DNA from: Azoarcus indigens
GTDB lineage: Bacteria > Pseudomonadota > Gammaproteobacteria > Burkholderiales > Rhodocyclaceae
DNA length: 64,000 bases
Assembly: GCF_004361735.1 (NCBI RefSeq)
Contig: NZ_SNVV01000021.1
Coordinates: 1 to 64,000 of the forward strand
Reading direction: 5' to 3'
Made by a program: the position numbers and the translations under genes. Under the pieces are notes generated by a model. The model did not search any database. It had not been told where the DNA came from and saw only the letters and a program-made list of their open reading frames with translations. How positions within the stretch are numbered: the stretch's first letter is position 1; each line of letters opens with the position of its first letter. Shown here piece by piece: positions 1 to 15,674 of this stretch.

Positions 1-170
1 TGGTGGAGCAGAACGCCCGCGCGGCCCTCCAGGTGGCCGACTACGCCTATGTGCTGGAGACCGGCCAGATCGCGATGGAGGGGCCGGCGGCGCTGCTGAA
101 GGATGATCCCAGGGTCATCGAGGCGTATCTGGGGCTGGGCGGCAAGCATCAGGAAATGCTCTCCAGCTGA
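1..170 (+). CDS. livF: Branched-chain amino acid type ABC transporter ATP-binding protein, C-terminal end (LivF family, partial)
   Basis: The window opens inside this gene. The readable frame begins at base 3 and gives about 55 residues. The sequence VEQNARAAL is followed by ADYAYVLETGQI and a stretch ending in EAYLG. This is the typical C-terminus of LivF, the cytoplasmic ATPase of branched-chain amino acid/aromatic-acid uptake systems, after the Walker B and H-loop region. Walker motifs lie outside the window. Such transporters often sit beside aromatic-acid degradation genes in Azoarcus/Thauera relatives, which fits the aryl-CoA ligase downstream. The substrate cannot be read from this fragment. 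Confidence 0.85.
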   Translation, partial: VEQNARAALQVADYAYVLETGQIAMEGPAALLKDDPRVIEAYLGLGGKHQEMLSS

Positions 171-205
171 GCCGGCCCGGTGGCCTTCCACCCTGACTCA
201 AGACC

Positions 206-235
206 GGAAGGAGCGCGCCGACCGCGCCTCCTTCC
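206..235. terminator. Stem-loop after livF, terminator-like without a T tract
   Basis: GGAAGGAG (206-213) pairs perfectly with CTCCTTCC (228-235). Inner CGCG arms (214-217 and 223-226) can extend the stem past one bulged C. It lies 36 bases after the livF stop. No run of T follows, so intrinsic termination is uncertain; it may instead stabilise the 3' end of the liv transcript. Confidence 0.4.
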
Positions 236-334
236 CCAAGACACAAAGCGACCGGCGATCCCGGCAAGAACAGCGGCACTCAGGCGGACCGGCAAAACAG
301 GCCGCATTGCATGCCTAAAACCATGGAACCGACC

Positions 335-1357
335 ATGACATCCCCAGCCCCCAAACAACGCATCTGCATCGCCGGCGCCGGCGCCATCGGCTGCACCATC
401 GCCGCCCGCCTGGCCATGTCAGGGCAGGAAGTGAGCGTGCTCGCCCGTGGCGCCACGCTGGCAACCCTGCGCAGCCAGGGCATCGTCCTGACCGATCTGG
501 AAGGCACCCATACCGTGCCGGTGAACGCCGGCTCCGCCGCCGACTTCGGCGTGCAGGACATCATCTTCCTGTGCTGCAAGTCGCAGGACATCGCCGCCCT
601 GCTGCAGCAGATCAAGCCGCTGGTGGACGAGAATACCGTCGTCGTGCCGGCCATCAACGGCGTACCCTGGTGGTACTTCCACGGCGAGGGCGGCCGCTTC
701 GCCGGCAGCACGGTGGAAGCGGTGGACCCGGCCGGCAGCGTGAGCGCCCTGCTGCCGCTGAGACAGATCATGGGTACCGTCGTCTTCATCACCGCCGAAG
801 CCAGCGCGCCCGGCCAGGTAACAGCCAAGAACCCGCACCTGATGATGTTCGGCGAGCCGGACAACAGCAGCAGCGAGCGCCTGCAGCGCCTGTGCGCTGT
901 CGTAGCCGCCGCCGGCATCGAGGCCCGGCCGCTGGAGCGCATCCGCGACAAGCTGTGGACCAAGATCATCGCCAACGCCAGCACCAACCCGCTGTCGGTG
1001 GTCGCTGGCGCCACGCTGGAGGAGCTCTACACCCGGCCGGCGCTGCGCGACACGGTGGTCGCCATCATGCAGGAGGTGCTGCTGGTGGCCGCCAGCTACG
1101 GCGCGCGGGTGGAGATCGACCCGCTCACCTTCCTCGAACTCGGCGCCGCCATGGGCCCGGTGCGCACCTCCATGCTGCAGGACTACGAGCGCGGCCGCGC
1201 GCTGGAGCTGGGCTCCATCGGCGACGCGGTGCTCGAACTTGCGGCCCGTTTCGACATTCCGATGACGGTGACGCGCAAGGTCATCGGCCTCGCCCGCTTC
1301 CACGGCGAGAAGCATTCAAGCTCCACCGCCACTCAGGCTGCCGCCGCAAGCGCCTGA
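335..1357 (+). CDS. Ketopantoate reductase-family (PanE/ApbA) NAD(P)H-dependent oxidoreductase
   Basis: The protein has about 340 residues. The N-terminal Rossmann fold shows the dinucleotide-binding motif GAGAIGC, and the C-terminal helical domain contains DKLWTKIIANASTNPLS, typical of the PanE/ApbA family (2-dehydropantoate 2-reductase). Three in-frame ATGs (311, 323, 335) are possible. I chose 335 because GGAA sits six bases upstream and the product then starts just before the nucleotide-binding strand. The gene precedes a class II aldolase gene by 33 bases and is probably cotranscribed. That context, rather than coenzyme A genes, suggests a dedicated catabolic reductase acting on another 2-oxo acid. 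This is inference; a true PanE role is not excluded. Confidence 0.75.
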   Translation: MTSPAPKQRICIAGAGAIGCTIAARLAMSGQEVSVLARGATLATLRSQGIVLTDLEGTHTVPVNAGSAADFGVQDIIFLCCKSQDIAALLQQIKPLVDENTVVVPAINGVPWWYFHGEGGRFAGSTVEAVDPAGSVSALLPLRQIMGTVVFITAEASAPGQVTAKNPHLMMFGEPDNSSSERLQRLCAVVAAAGIEARPLERIRDKLWTKIIANASTNPLSVVAGATLEELYTRPALRDTVVAIMQEVLLVAASYGARVEIDPLTFLELGAAMGPVRTSMLQDYERGRALELGSIGDAVLELAARFDIPMTVTRKVIGLARFHGEKHSSSTATQAAAASA

Positions 1358-1390
1358 ACCCTCCCTCCACTCTCTCATCAAGGAACCGCC

Positions 1391-2164
1391 ATGAACGCCG
1401 CCATCAAGCCCGCCGTCGTCAAACCGGCAAACTGCAGCGATGAAGAATGGGCCCTGCGCATCCAACTCGCCCACTGCTACCACCTGGTGGACTACTTCGG
1501 CTGGACCGAGACCATCTTCAACCACATCTCCGCCCGCCTGCCCGGCGGCGACAACTACTACCTGGTGAACCCCTTCGGCCTGAACTACACCGAAGTCACC
1601 CCGGCCAACCTGCTGAAGGTGGACCTGCAGGGCAACAAGGTGGAACCCTCGCCCTACGACGCCAACCCGGCCGGCTTCGCCCTGCACAGCGCCATCCACG
1701 GCGCACGTGAAGACATCCACTGCGTGATCCACACCCACACCAACGCGGTGTCCGCCGTGGCGCAGAAGAAGGCCGGCTTCAGCCAGGACAACTTCTACGG
1801 CGCCCAGCTGTATGGCCGCGTCGGCTACCACACCTTCGAAGGCATCACCCTGTTCGCCGAAGAGAAGGTGCGCATGCTCGCCAGCCTGGGCGACAAGCAC
1901 ATCCTGGTGCTGCGCAACCACGGCGTCGCCGTCGGCGAGATGGACATCGCCAAGACCTTCTTCCTGCTGTGGACGGTGCAGCGCGCAGCCGAGATCCAGT
2001 GCCACGCAGGCCAGATCCCGGGCGAAGACACCCACCTGCCGGACGCCATCGGCCAGCGCTGTGCGGACCTCACCCAAATGCTGATCCGCGATAGCGGTTT
2101 CGCGGTGAAGTTCTTCGACGCCATGGTGCGCAAGATGATCGCCGAGCGCGGGCAGCTCTGGTAA
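1391..2164 (+). CDS. Class II aldolase/adducin family protein
   Basis: The 257-residue protein matches the class II aldolase/adducin fold of zinc-dependent aldolases, epimerases and decarboxylases. Zinc-ligand candidates are the HTHT motif (from VIHTHTN) and the histidine in LRNHGVAVGE. FNHISARLP near the N-terminus is a family hallmark. A good ribosome site (AAGGA, 1380-1384) precedes the ATG. It is the last gene of its unit, since a strong terminator follows at 2221. Family members in degradative clusters cleave or decarboxylate hydroxy acids. The substrate here is unknown, but the pairing with a ketopantoate-reductase-like protein suggests consecutive steps on a hydroxy/oxo acid. Confidence 0.8.
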   Translation: MNAAIKPAVVKPANCSDEEWALRIQLAHCYHLVDYFGWTETIFNHISARLPGGDNYYLVNPFGLNYTEVTPANLLKVDLQGNKVEPSPYDANPAGFALHSAIHGAREDIHCVIHTHTNAVSAVAQKKAGFSQDNFYGAQLYGRVGYHTFEGITLFAEEKVRMLASLGDKHILVLRNHGVAVGEMDIAKTFFLLWTVQRAAEIQCHAGQIPGEDTHLPDAIGQRCADLTQMLIRDSGFAVKFFDAMVRKMIAERGQLW

Positions 2165-2220
2165 GAGCGGCGCAGGCAGCGGCGCCTGCGCGGCATGGCG
2201 CCTCTGCAACGGTCGAACGG

Positions 2221-2254
2221 GAGGGGCTGGTTTTCCAGCCCCTCTGCTTTTTTT
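2221..2254 (+). terminator. Intrinsic terminator of the panE-like/aldolase unit
   Basis: A perfect 10-bp stem, GAGGGGCTGG (2221-2230) with CCAGCCCCTC (2235-2244), encloses a TTTT loop. Seven Ts follow at 2248-2254. It lies 57 bases after the aldolase stop codon. Confidence 0.9.
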
Positions 2255-2715
2255 GGCGCTGCTCCGGGCCGCTTGGTTTCTACAAGATAAGGATTCTCGT
2301 TTATAGCTCTGCACCCACCGACTTCCGCAGCGCATGCCTCTGCGCCAGCAGCAGTGCCACCAGACCCTGAGCACCCGGGGCCAGCAGCAGCAACTGGTAG
2401 GCGAGCCACCCAACCTGATACTCACGGTGCGTGCGCTGGTCTGAGCGCCCCAGCCGGCCTTCCCGGCGACCACCGCAGACCGCCCGACCGGCTTGTCAGC
2501 TGCTTCTCCACTCCCATTCCAGTGCGCGCCTTTTGCGCGCTGCGCCATTTCTGCCTTCCGCTAAACCTTCTCTCCCCGCGCTGCTTGGGGCGGACCACCT
2601 TGGTTTCCTGCGTCAGGCGCTCCTCCGGACAGCGCTTTCGCATGCACCGTTCTTGCCGCAGTGCAGCGCCATTTTGGGGTACCTCAAAATACTTTACATT
2701 TGAACTTTTTATTCA

Positions 2716-2744
2716 TTGACATTGTCGAGGAGCGGGTAATAAAT
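2716..2744 (+). promoter_or_regulatory. Sigma-70-type promoter candidate for the aryl-CoA ligase
   Basis: TTGACA (2716-2721) is followed by a 17-base spacer and ATAAAT (2739-2744), in the only AT-rich part of the intergenic region. The start codon is at 2834, leaving a leader of about 80 bases. TTATTCAT just upstream (2709-2716) recurs, on the opposite strand, beside the palindrome ahead of the MarR gene. This could be part of a shared operator. Confidence 0.5.
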
Positions 2745-2833
2745 TGACGCCGAAGTAACTGATCCAACTCCCGAAAAACCGGCGATACCCCTCCGGTCAT
2801 GCTCCATCCGCGGACCGGAACAGAGGAGACGAG

Positions 2834-4441
2834 ATGACCCCCAGCGCGCATGTGGACGATTTCGTTCGCACCCATCAGCCCCCCGCCGACCAGTGGCCGG
2901 AACTGGTGTTCGAGACCCCGGAACTGCAGTTCCCCGAGCGGCTGAACGCCACCGTCGAACTCCTGGACCGCGCCATCACCGAAGGTCATGGCGACCGCCC
3001 CGCCATCATCGGTGCCAGCGTGCGCTGGACCTACCGCGAATTGCTCGCCCAAGTGAACCGCCTAGCCCGGGTACTGGTGGAAGACATGGGCCTGGTGCCC
3101 GGCAACCGCGTGCTGCTGCGCGGCGCCAACAGCCCGATGTTCGCCGTTTCCTGGCTGGCGGTGTTCAAGGCCGGCGGCGTCGCCGTCGGCACCATGCCGC
3201 TGCTGCGCGCCAAGGAATTGAAGGACGTGCTGAAGATCGCCCAGGTCAGCCATGCCCTGTGCGAGGCCGCGCTGGCGGAAGAGCTGATCGCCGCGCAGAT
3301 GGACTGCCCGCAGTTGAAGGAAATCGGCTACTACGGCGCCGGCGGCACGCTGGAGGCCCGGATGGCGGAGAAACCCGCCGACTACATCGCGGTGGATACC
3401 GCCGCCGACGATCCGGCGCTGATCGCCTTCACCTCCGGCACCACCGGCGTTCCCAAGGGCTGCATCCACGCCCACCGCGACATCCTGGCGATGTGCGAAC
3501 TCTTTCCCCGCCACTGCCTGAAGCCGGGTGCGGACGACATCTTCATCGGCACCCCGCCGCTGGCCTTCACCTTCGGCCTCGGCGGCCTGCTGTGCTTCCC
3601 GCTGTGGGCACGCGCCAGCACCGTGTTGCTGGAGAAGCTTGCGCCGGAGCCGCTGATGAAGGCCATCCAGGACTACAAGGCCACCATCTGCTTCACCTCG
3701 CCCACCGCCTACCGGCAGATGGCGGGGCTGGTCGGCAAGTACGACATCTCCAGTCTGAAGAAATGCGTCTCCGCCGGCGAGGCGCTGCCCACCGACACCC
3801 GCGACAAGTGGCGCGAGGCCAGCGGCATCCAAATCCATGATGGCATCGGCGGCACCGAAATGATCCACATCTACATCGCCTCCGGCCCGGAGGACTACCG
3901 GCCGGGCGCGCTGGGCAAGCTGCTGCCCGGCTACCGCGGCATGGTGGTGGACGAGGACATGAACCCGCTGCCGCCGGGCGAAGTGGGCAAGCTGGCGATC
4001 AAGGGCCCCACCGGCTGCCGCTACCTCGCCGACGAACGCCAGCTGAACTACGTGCGCGACGGCTGGAACCTGCCGGGCGACGCCTTCCACATGGACGAGG
4101 ACGGCTACTTCTACTACCACGCCCGGGTGGACGACATGATCGTCACCTCCGGCTACAACGTCTCCAGCCCGGAAGTGGAATGGGCCCTGCTCGCCCATCC
4201 GGCGGTGGCCGAATGCGGCGTGGTCGGCGTGCCCGACCCGGACCGCGGCCAGATCATCAAGGCCTTCATCGTGCTGGCCCCCGGCTACGAGGGCAGCGAG
4301 GAAACCACCCGCACGCTGCAGGATTTCGTCAAGAACACGGTGGCGCCGTACAAGTACCCGCGAGCAATCGACTACGTCAGCAGCCTGCCCCGCACCGAGA
4401 CCGGCAAGCTGCAGCGCTTCCGTCTCAAGGAGCATGGCTGA
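2834..4441 (+). CDS. Aryl-CoA ligase, benzoate/2-aminobenzoate-CoA ligase family
   Basis: The 535-residue AMP-forming acyl/aryl-CoA synthetase would activate an aromatic acid with ATP and CoA in the cytoplasm. Visible motifs are the P-loop TSGTTGVPKGCIH (about residue 201), GIGGTE before the adenine site, GDAFHMDEDGYFYY, the hinge region VDDMIVTSGYNVSSPEVE, and the catalytic-lysine motif RTETGKLQRF near the C-terminus. The N-terminal part (PPADQWPEL, PERLNATVELLD) resembles the 2-aminobenzoate-CoA ligases annotated in Azoarcus and relatives. AGAGGAG precedes the ATG. A MarR regulator follows 137 bases downstream. The exact acid is inferred: 2-aminobenzoate or benzoate are the best guesses. 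Confidence 0.82.
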   Translation: MTPSAHVDDFVRTHQPPADQWPELVFETPELQFPERLNATVELLDRAITEGHGDRPAIIGASVRWTYRELLAQVNRLARVLVEDMGLVPGNRVLLRGANSPMFAVSWLAVFKAGGVAVGTMPLLRAKELKDVLKIAQVSHALCEAALAEELIAAQMDCPQLKEIGYYGAGGTLEARMAEKPADYIAVDTAADDPALIAFTSGTTGVPKGCIHAHRDILAMCELFPRHCLKPGADDIFIGTPPLAFTFGLGGLLCFPLWARASTVLLEKLAPEPLMKAIQDYKATICFTSPTAYRQMAGLVGKYDISSLKKCVSAGEALPTDTRDKWREASGIQIHDGIGGTEMIHIYIASGPEDYRPGALGKLLPGYRGMVVDEDMNPLPPGEVGKLAIKGPTGCRYLADERQLNYVRDGWNLPGDAFHMDEDGYFYYHARVDDMIVTSGYNVSSPEVEWALLAHPAVAECGVVGVPDPDRGQIIKAFIVLAPGYEGSEETTRTLQDFVKNTVAPYKYPRAIDYVSSLPRTETGKLQRFRLKEHG

Positions 4442-4481
4442 GGCGGCATGCCGCCCGAGTAGGGGAACTGCAGCGGACGAT

Positions 4482-4493
4482 ATGTTTAAACAT
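4482..4493. promoter_or_regulatory. Perfect palindrome upstream of the MarR gene, candidate operator
   Basis: ATGTTTAAACAT is a perfect 12-base palindrome 85 bases before the marR-type start codon, in a short AT-rich patch. A TACAAT hexamer (4519-4524) downstream could be a -10 element. MarR-family repressors commonly bind such palindromes in their own promoters. Binding is not shown by the sequence. Confidence 0.45.
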
Positions 4494-4578
4494 GAATAAG
4501 TCAGTGCTGAGCTAAGGGTACAATCCCCGCCAACACTGACCGGGGCGCCAGCCGCCCCCATGAATACGGGACACCGCC

Positions 4579-5115
4579 ATGACGCTCGCAAGCAACACAC
4601 CCGCACCGGAAGACCCGCCCGACCTGCTGGAAACCATAGACCACGAAACCCGTGCCACCGATGACGACCACGAAGCGCTGCGCGTCTGGCTGCGGCTGCT
4701 GACCTGCACCAACATCGTCGAGTCCCGGCTGCGCACCGGCCTGCGCACCAGCTACGACTCCACCCTGCCCCGCTTCGACCTGATGGCCCAGCTGGATCGC
4801 CATCCGGACGGCCTCAAGATGCGCGAACTGTCACGCCGGCTGATGGTCACCGGCGGCAACGTCACCGGCCTCACCGACAAGCTGGTCGAGGAAGGCCTGG
4901 TGGAACGCCGCGACGATCCGCGCGACCGCCGCGCCTACACGGTGCACCTCACTCCCGAAGGCAAGCGCCTGTTCCGCAAGATGGCCGGCGCCCACGAGCA
5001 ATGGGTGATCGACCTCTTCGCCGGCCTGGATCACGGCGAGAAGATGCAGATGCTGGAACTGCTCAACCGCCTGAAGCGTCACCTCGGCCAGATGGAAAAC
5101 GGCGGCAACGCCTGA
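4579..5115 (+). CDS. MarR-family transcriptional regulator
   Basis: The 178-residue protein carries a winged-helix MarR domain from about residue 35. The recognition region LKMRELSRRLMVTGGNVTGLTDKLVEEGLV is followed by the wing DPRDRRAYTVHLT, whose Asp-x-Arg-x-Arg pattern is characteristic. The N-terminal 30 residues are acidic and variable. Its position directly after an aryl-CoA ligase gene matches MarR regulators that sense aryl-CoA thioesters or aromatic acids in aromatic degradation. The ligand is inference. A palindrome upstream (4482-4493) suggests autoregulation. The next gene is convergent. Confidence 0.88.
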   Translation: MTLASNTPAPEDPPDLLETIDHETRATDDDHEALRVWLRLLTCTNIVESRLRTGLRTSYDSTLPRFDLMAQLDRHPDGLKMRELSRRLMVTGGNVTGLTDKLVEEGLVERRDDPRDRRAYTVHLTPEGKRLFRKMAGAHEQWVIDLFAGLDHGEKMQMLELLNRLKRHLGQMENGGNA

Positions 5116-5158
5116 GCGCCGCCGCCGTTCCGTCCTGCTTGCCCCGCTGTGCTGGCGC

Positions 5159-5896
5159 TCAATCCTGGCAGAGCGCCTCCAGGATGTGCCGTACCCGGCC
5201 CATGGATTCCTGCACCACGTCCTCTATGCGCTCGAAGCGGATGCCCTCCGCGCTGGAGGCGCGGCCGGCGGCGGCATTCACCACCACGTTGATTGCCGCG
5301 TAAGGCAGGTCCAGCTCCCGCGCCAGCGCGGCTTCCGGCATGGCCGTCATGCCGATCACGTCGGCGCCGTCCCGCTCCAGCTTGTTCACCTCGGCCGCGG
5401 TTTCCAGCCGCGGCCCCTGCGTCACCGCATACACGCCGCCATCCACCGCCCCCTCGCCGGCGCGCGCCGCGGCCGTGAGCAGGCGCTGGCGCAGCGCCGC
5501 GTCGTAGGGATGGGTGAGGTCGATGTGGCGCACCGGCTCGTCGCCGCCATCGAAATAGGTATTCTTGCGGCCCCAGGTGTAATCGATGATCTGGTCCGGC
5601 ACCACCAGCACGCCCGGCTCCAGATCGGCGCGGATGCCGCCGACCGAGGCCACCGACACCAGCGCGGTCGCCTTGGCGTGCTTCAGCGCCCAGATGTTGG
5701 CGCGGTAATTCACCAGATGCGGCGGAATCGTATGGCCGTAGCCGTGGCGGGCGAGAAACACCACCTGCCGGCCCGCCAGCGACCCGAAGGTGAGCGCCCC
5801 CGAAGGCTCGCCGTAAGGCGTGCGCGCCACCTCGCGGCGCACGATCTCCAGGTTGGAGAGTTGAGTCAGGCCAGTACCGCCCATGATCGCCAGCAT
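5159..5896 (-). CDS. S-methyl-5'-thioinosine phosphorylase (MTAP/PNP family)
   Basis: The 245-residue nucleoside phosphorylase of the MTAP/PNP family would salvage the nucleoside left by polyamine and autoinducer synthesis. Motifs are IMGGTGL (phosphate site), ARHGYGHTIPPHLVNYRAN, ASVGGI, TQGPRLET and GMTAMPEAALARELDLPYA. The sequence resembles the Pseudomonas aeruginosa methylthioinosine phosphorylase much more than classical MTA phosphorylase, so methylthioinosine is the likely substrate. I chose the ATG at 5896 because GAGGGG precedes it and family members begin with this MLAIMGGTG-like strand. An upstream in-frame start at 5938 lacks a ribosome site. It is convergent with the MarR gene. 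Confidence 0.85.
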   Translation of the reverse strand: MLAIMGGTGLTQLSNLEIVRREVARTPYGEPSGALTFGSLAGRQVVFLARHGYGHTIPPHLVNYRANIWALKHAKATALVSVASVGGIRADLEPGVLVVPDQIIDYTWGRKNTYFDGGDEPVRHIDLTHPYDAALRQRLLTAAARAGEGAVDGGVYAVTQGPRLETAAEVNKLERDGADVIGMTAMPEAALARELDLPYAAINVVVNAAAGRASSAEGIRFERIEDVVQESMGRVRHILEALCQD

Positions 5897-6039
5897 GGTG
5901 ATCCCCTCGGGGAATGAAAACGGCGCGGATTCTAGCACCGGCGCCGGCTCCCGCCCCGCCGGCCTGTCATCGAAAAGCCATGCTGCGGCGCGACAGCCCG
6001 TGTTAGAATCGACGACTTTTCAAAGACTTCCCAGCCCCC

Positions 6040-7854
<1,815 letters not shown>

Positions 7855-7875
7855 TCCCCGCCAGGCGCGGGATGA

Positions 7876-7905
7876 AAAAAGGCGCTGCCGCGGCAGCGCC
7901 TTTTT
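7876..7905. terminator. Bidirectional terminator between typA and galU
   Basis: This is a perfect 30-base palindrome: AAAAAGGCGCTGCCG (7876-7890) followed directly by its reverse complement (7891-7905), continuing into CTTTTT. The A run on one side and T run on the other let it act for typA on the plus strand and galU on the minus strand, which converge here. Confidence 0.92.
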
Positions 7906-7954
7906 CTTTTTGCGGAGCTGGCGGACGCTCCCTGCGCCGCCAGCCCGCTCCGCC

Positions 7955-8830
7955 TCAGCCGCGGGTGGCGAGATACTCGCCGAAGTCGCCGCCGATTTCC
8001 GGATGGCGCAGCCCCAGTTCCACCGTCGCCTTCAGGTAGCCCAGCTTGGAGCCGCAGTCGTAGCGCACGCCCTTGAACTGGTAGGCCAGCACCGCTTCCT
8101 CCTTCAGCAGCGAAGCGATGGCGTCGGTGAGCTGCAGCTCGCCGCCGGCGCCCGGCTTCAGCGCGCGCAGGTGATCGAAGATGCGCGGCGTGAGGATGTA
8201 GCGGCCGACCACCGCCTGGGTGGTGGGCGCGTCCTCAGGCTTGGGCTTCTCGACGATGCCGGTGACGCGCTGGGTGTCGCCGTTCTGGTTCTCGGTGCTG
8301 ACGATGCCGTACTGGCGGGTGTCCTCGCGCGGCACGTTCATGGTGCCGAGCACGGAACAGCGGTTGTAGTTGTAGACGTTGGCCATCTGCGCCATCACCG
8401 CCTCGCCGCCGTAATTGTCCAGCAGGTCGTCCGCGAGGATGACGGCAAAGGGCTCTTCGTCGCCGACCACCGCCGAGGCGCACAGCACTGCATGCCCCAG
8501 GCCCAGCGCTTCCGCCTGGCGGATGTAGATGCAGTTCACGCCCTTGGGCACCGTCTTCTTCACCACCTCCAGCAGCTCCTTCTTGCCGCGGGCTTCGAGC
8601 TCGGTTTCCAGCTCGTAGGCCTTGTCGAAGTGGTCTTCGATGGCGCGCTTGGTGCGGCCGGTGATGAAGATCAGGTCGGTGATGCCGGCCGCGACCGCTT
8701 CCTCCACCGCGTACTGGATCAAAGGCTTGTCGACCACCGGCAGCATTTCCTTCGGGCTGGCCTTGGTCGCCGGCAGGAAGCGGGTGCCCATGCCGGCAAC
8801 CGGAAACACCGCCTTGGTAACTTTCTTCAT
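7955..8830 (-). CDS. galU: UTP-glucose-1-phosphate uridylyltransferase
   Basis: The 291-residue nucleotidyltransferase makes UDP-glucose for lipopolysaccharide, exopolysaccharide and glycolipid synthesis. It starts [31 protein letters not shown], the GalU nucleotide-binding signature, and continues with [11 protein letters not shown] and the acidic ILADDLL. The ATG at 8830 is chosen over the far-upstream in-frame start at 8971 because the latter would overlap ligA, and AAGGAG lies 11 bases before 8830. It sits 43 bases after ligA and may be transcribed with the smc-zipA-ligA group. Confidence 0.96.
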   Translation of the reverse strand: MKKVTKAVFPVAGMGTRFLPATKASPKEMLPVVDKPLIQYAVEEAVAAGITDLIFITGRTKRAIEDHFDKAYELETELEARGKKELLEVVKKTVPKGVNCIYIRQAEALGLGHAVLCASAVVGDEEPFAVILADDLLDNYGGEAVMAQMANVYNYNRCSVLGTMNVPREDTRQYGIVSTENQNGDTQRVTGIVEKPKPEDAPTTQAVVGRYILTPRIFDHLRALKPGAGGELQLTDAIASLLKEEAVLAYQFKGVRYDCGSKLGYLKATVELGLRHPEIGGDFGEYLATRG

Positions 8831-8873
8831 ATTGCGTACGACTCCTTGTTCCTGCGTTGCGGAGGCCTGAGAT

Positions 8874-10892
<2,019 letters not shown>

Positions 10893-11987
10893 TCAGGCGG
10901 AGAAGAGACGTTTCGCCAGCGGGCTGCCGGCGGGAATGGCATGGCTGGCCATGCGCTCCTGGAACTGGGCGATCTGGCTGCGGATCATGCCGGCGGCGTC
11001 GCTGCCGAAGGGGGCACGGTTGTCATCGACGACGATGCCGTGCAGGGCATCGGCGAACTGGTTGGCGAAATGCATCATGCGGTCGAAGGCGCCGACGCCA
11101 TTGGCCACCCGCGGCACGTCGATCACCAGCGTCAGGCCGCCGGTCTGCAGGCTGCGCATGTTGTCGGCGACGAACACGCCCGGCTCCAGGTTGCTCAGGT
11201 AGAACAGCACATTGCCTTCCTCGTCCCGGGCGTGGAAGCTGCCGTCGTCGCTCAGCACCATGCCCTGGGCTTCGGCCAAGCCGCGGATCTTGGTGCCAGG
11301 GAAGGGCTGGTTGGCGGCGATCACGTTGATGCCGATCTGCACGTCCACCTCGGCGCAGAAGCGGTCCAGCGAGGTGGCGCTGCCCAGGGCCTCGGCCCGC
11401 GCCGGCAGGCCGGCCGGCACCGCCATGAAGTGGTCGGCCACCCGCTGCACGCCGCCGGAGAAGCGCATGAAGTCCGCCTCGCCGATGGGGCCCTGGCGGT
11501 CCACCAGCTGCATCGCGGCGCAGTACCAGTGGTGGGCGCCGGCATTGTGGCCATTCACCGGCTGCCACAGGTTGGAGTGATCATCGAAGGCGAACCAGCG
11601 CACCGGCTTGGACAGGCCTTCCAGCTGCTCCAGCTGTACCGGCCACAGGGCGGAAGCCGCCAGCGGCTCGATGGCTTCGATGCGGATGATGCAGTCCACC
11701 CGCGGGTCCAGCGTCTCCGGCGCTTCCGGCGCGCTGCGCTTCACCGGTGCTTCGCGCACCGGCCGCGGCGCCGGCTCGGGGGGCATGGCCTCGGTCAGGC
11801 CCGGCTCTTCGCGTTCCACTTCCCCCCCGCCTTCATGCGGTTCCAGGAGGACATCGCGATGGGAGGATTTGAAGGCCTGCTCGGCCTGCTTGCGGTGCTT
11901 GCGCTCCTGCCACTTGTTGTAGGCCAGCACGAGCACCACGAAGGCCACGCCGGCACCGATCAACCCAACCTGCAGTTCGCTATCCAT
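10893..11987 (-). CDS. zipA: Cell division protein ZipA homologue
   Basis: The roughly 364-residue protein has one N-terminal membrane segment (about residues 5-25, VGLIGAGVAFVVLVLAYNKW), a charged and proline-rich linker, and a C-terminal ZipA FtsZ-binding domain from about residue 230 (FCAEVDVQIGINVIAANQPFPGTKIRGLAEAQG is split around its centre). It would tether FtsZ to the membrane at the septum. The ATG at 11987 follows a GAGAAG site and places the membrane segment at the N-terminus; the upstream in-frame start (12020) would overlap smc. Position between smc and ligA is conserved in betaproteobacteria. Confidence 0.9.
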   Translation of the reverse strand: MDSELQVGLIGAGVAFVVLVLAYNKWQERKHRKQAEQAFKSSHRDVLLEPHEGGGEVEREEPGLTEAMPPEPAPRPVREAPVKRSAPEAPETLDPRVDCIIRIEAIEPLAASALWPVQLEQLEGLSKPVRWFAFDDHSNLWQPVNGHNAGAHHWYCAAMQLVDRQGPIGEADFMRFSGGVQRVADHFMAVPAGLPARAEALGSATSLDRFCAEVDVQIGINVIAANQPFPGTKIRGLAEAQGMVLSDDGSFHARDEEGNVLFYLSNLEPGVFVADNMRSLQTGGLTLVIDVPRVANGVGAFDRMMHFANQFADALHGIVVDDNRAPFGSDAAGMIRSQIAQFQERMASHAIPAGSPLAKRLFSA

Positions 11988-12016
11988 AGTTCTTCTCGCG
12001 CTTCCTCTTCTCTGTG

Positions 12017-15550
<3,534 letters not shown>

Positions 15551-15674
15551 GGGGGCGAGTTCAGGTCGGCTGTATTACAGGCTCGGGCGGCGCCCGAAAG
15601 GCGCGCCATGATAACATCTTCGCCCTTTACGACCGCCCCGCCCGCAGCCCCGGACGGAGGCCAATTGTTCCAAA

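Larger units (their letters stand above)
2165..2833. other. 669-base intergenic region: terminator, degenerate ORF, AT-rich promoter region
   Basis: No convincing intact gene lies here. From left to right it contains an 8-bp GC-rich inverted repeat (2170-2177 with 2184-2191), the strong intrinsic terminator at 2221-2254, a minus-strand open stretch (2304-2495) that reads like the end of a membrane protein but has no ATG, and an AT-rich block (about 2685-2760) with the promoter for the CoA ligase. The 121-codon plus-strand ORF at 2354-2719 has a Pro/Arg/Ser-rich composition typical of spurious frames in GC-rich DNA. Confidence 0.6.

Noticed and set aside
2354-2719. 121-codon plus-strand open frame in the intergenic gap
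   Set aside because: Pro/Arg/Ser-rich, no ribosome site, no family; it also runs through the AT-rich promoter region of the CoA ligase.
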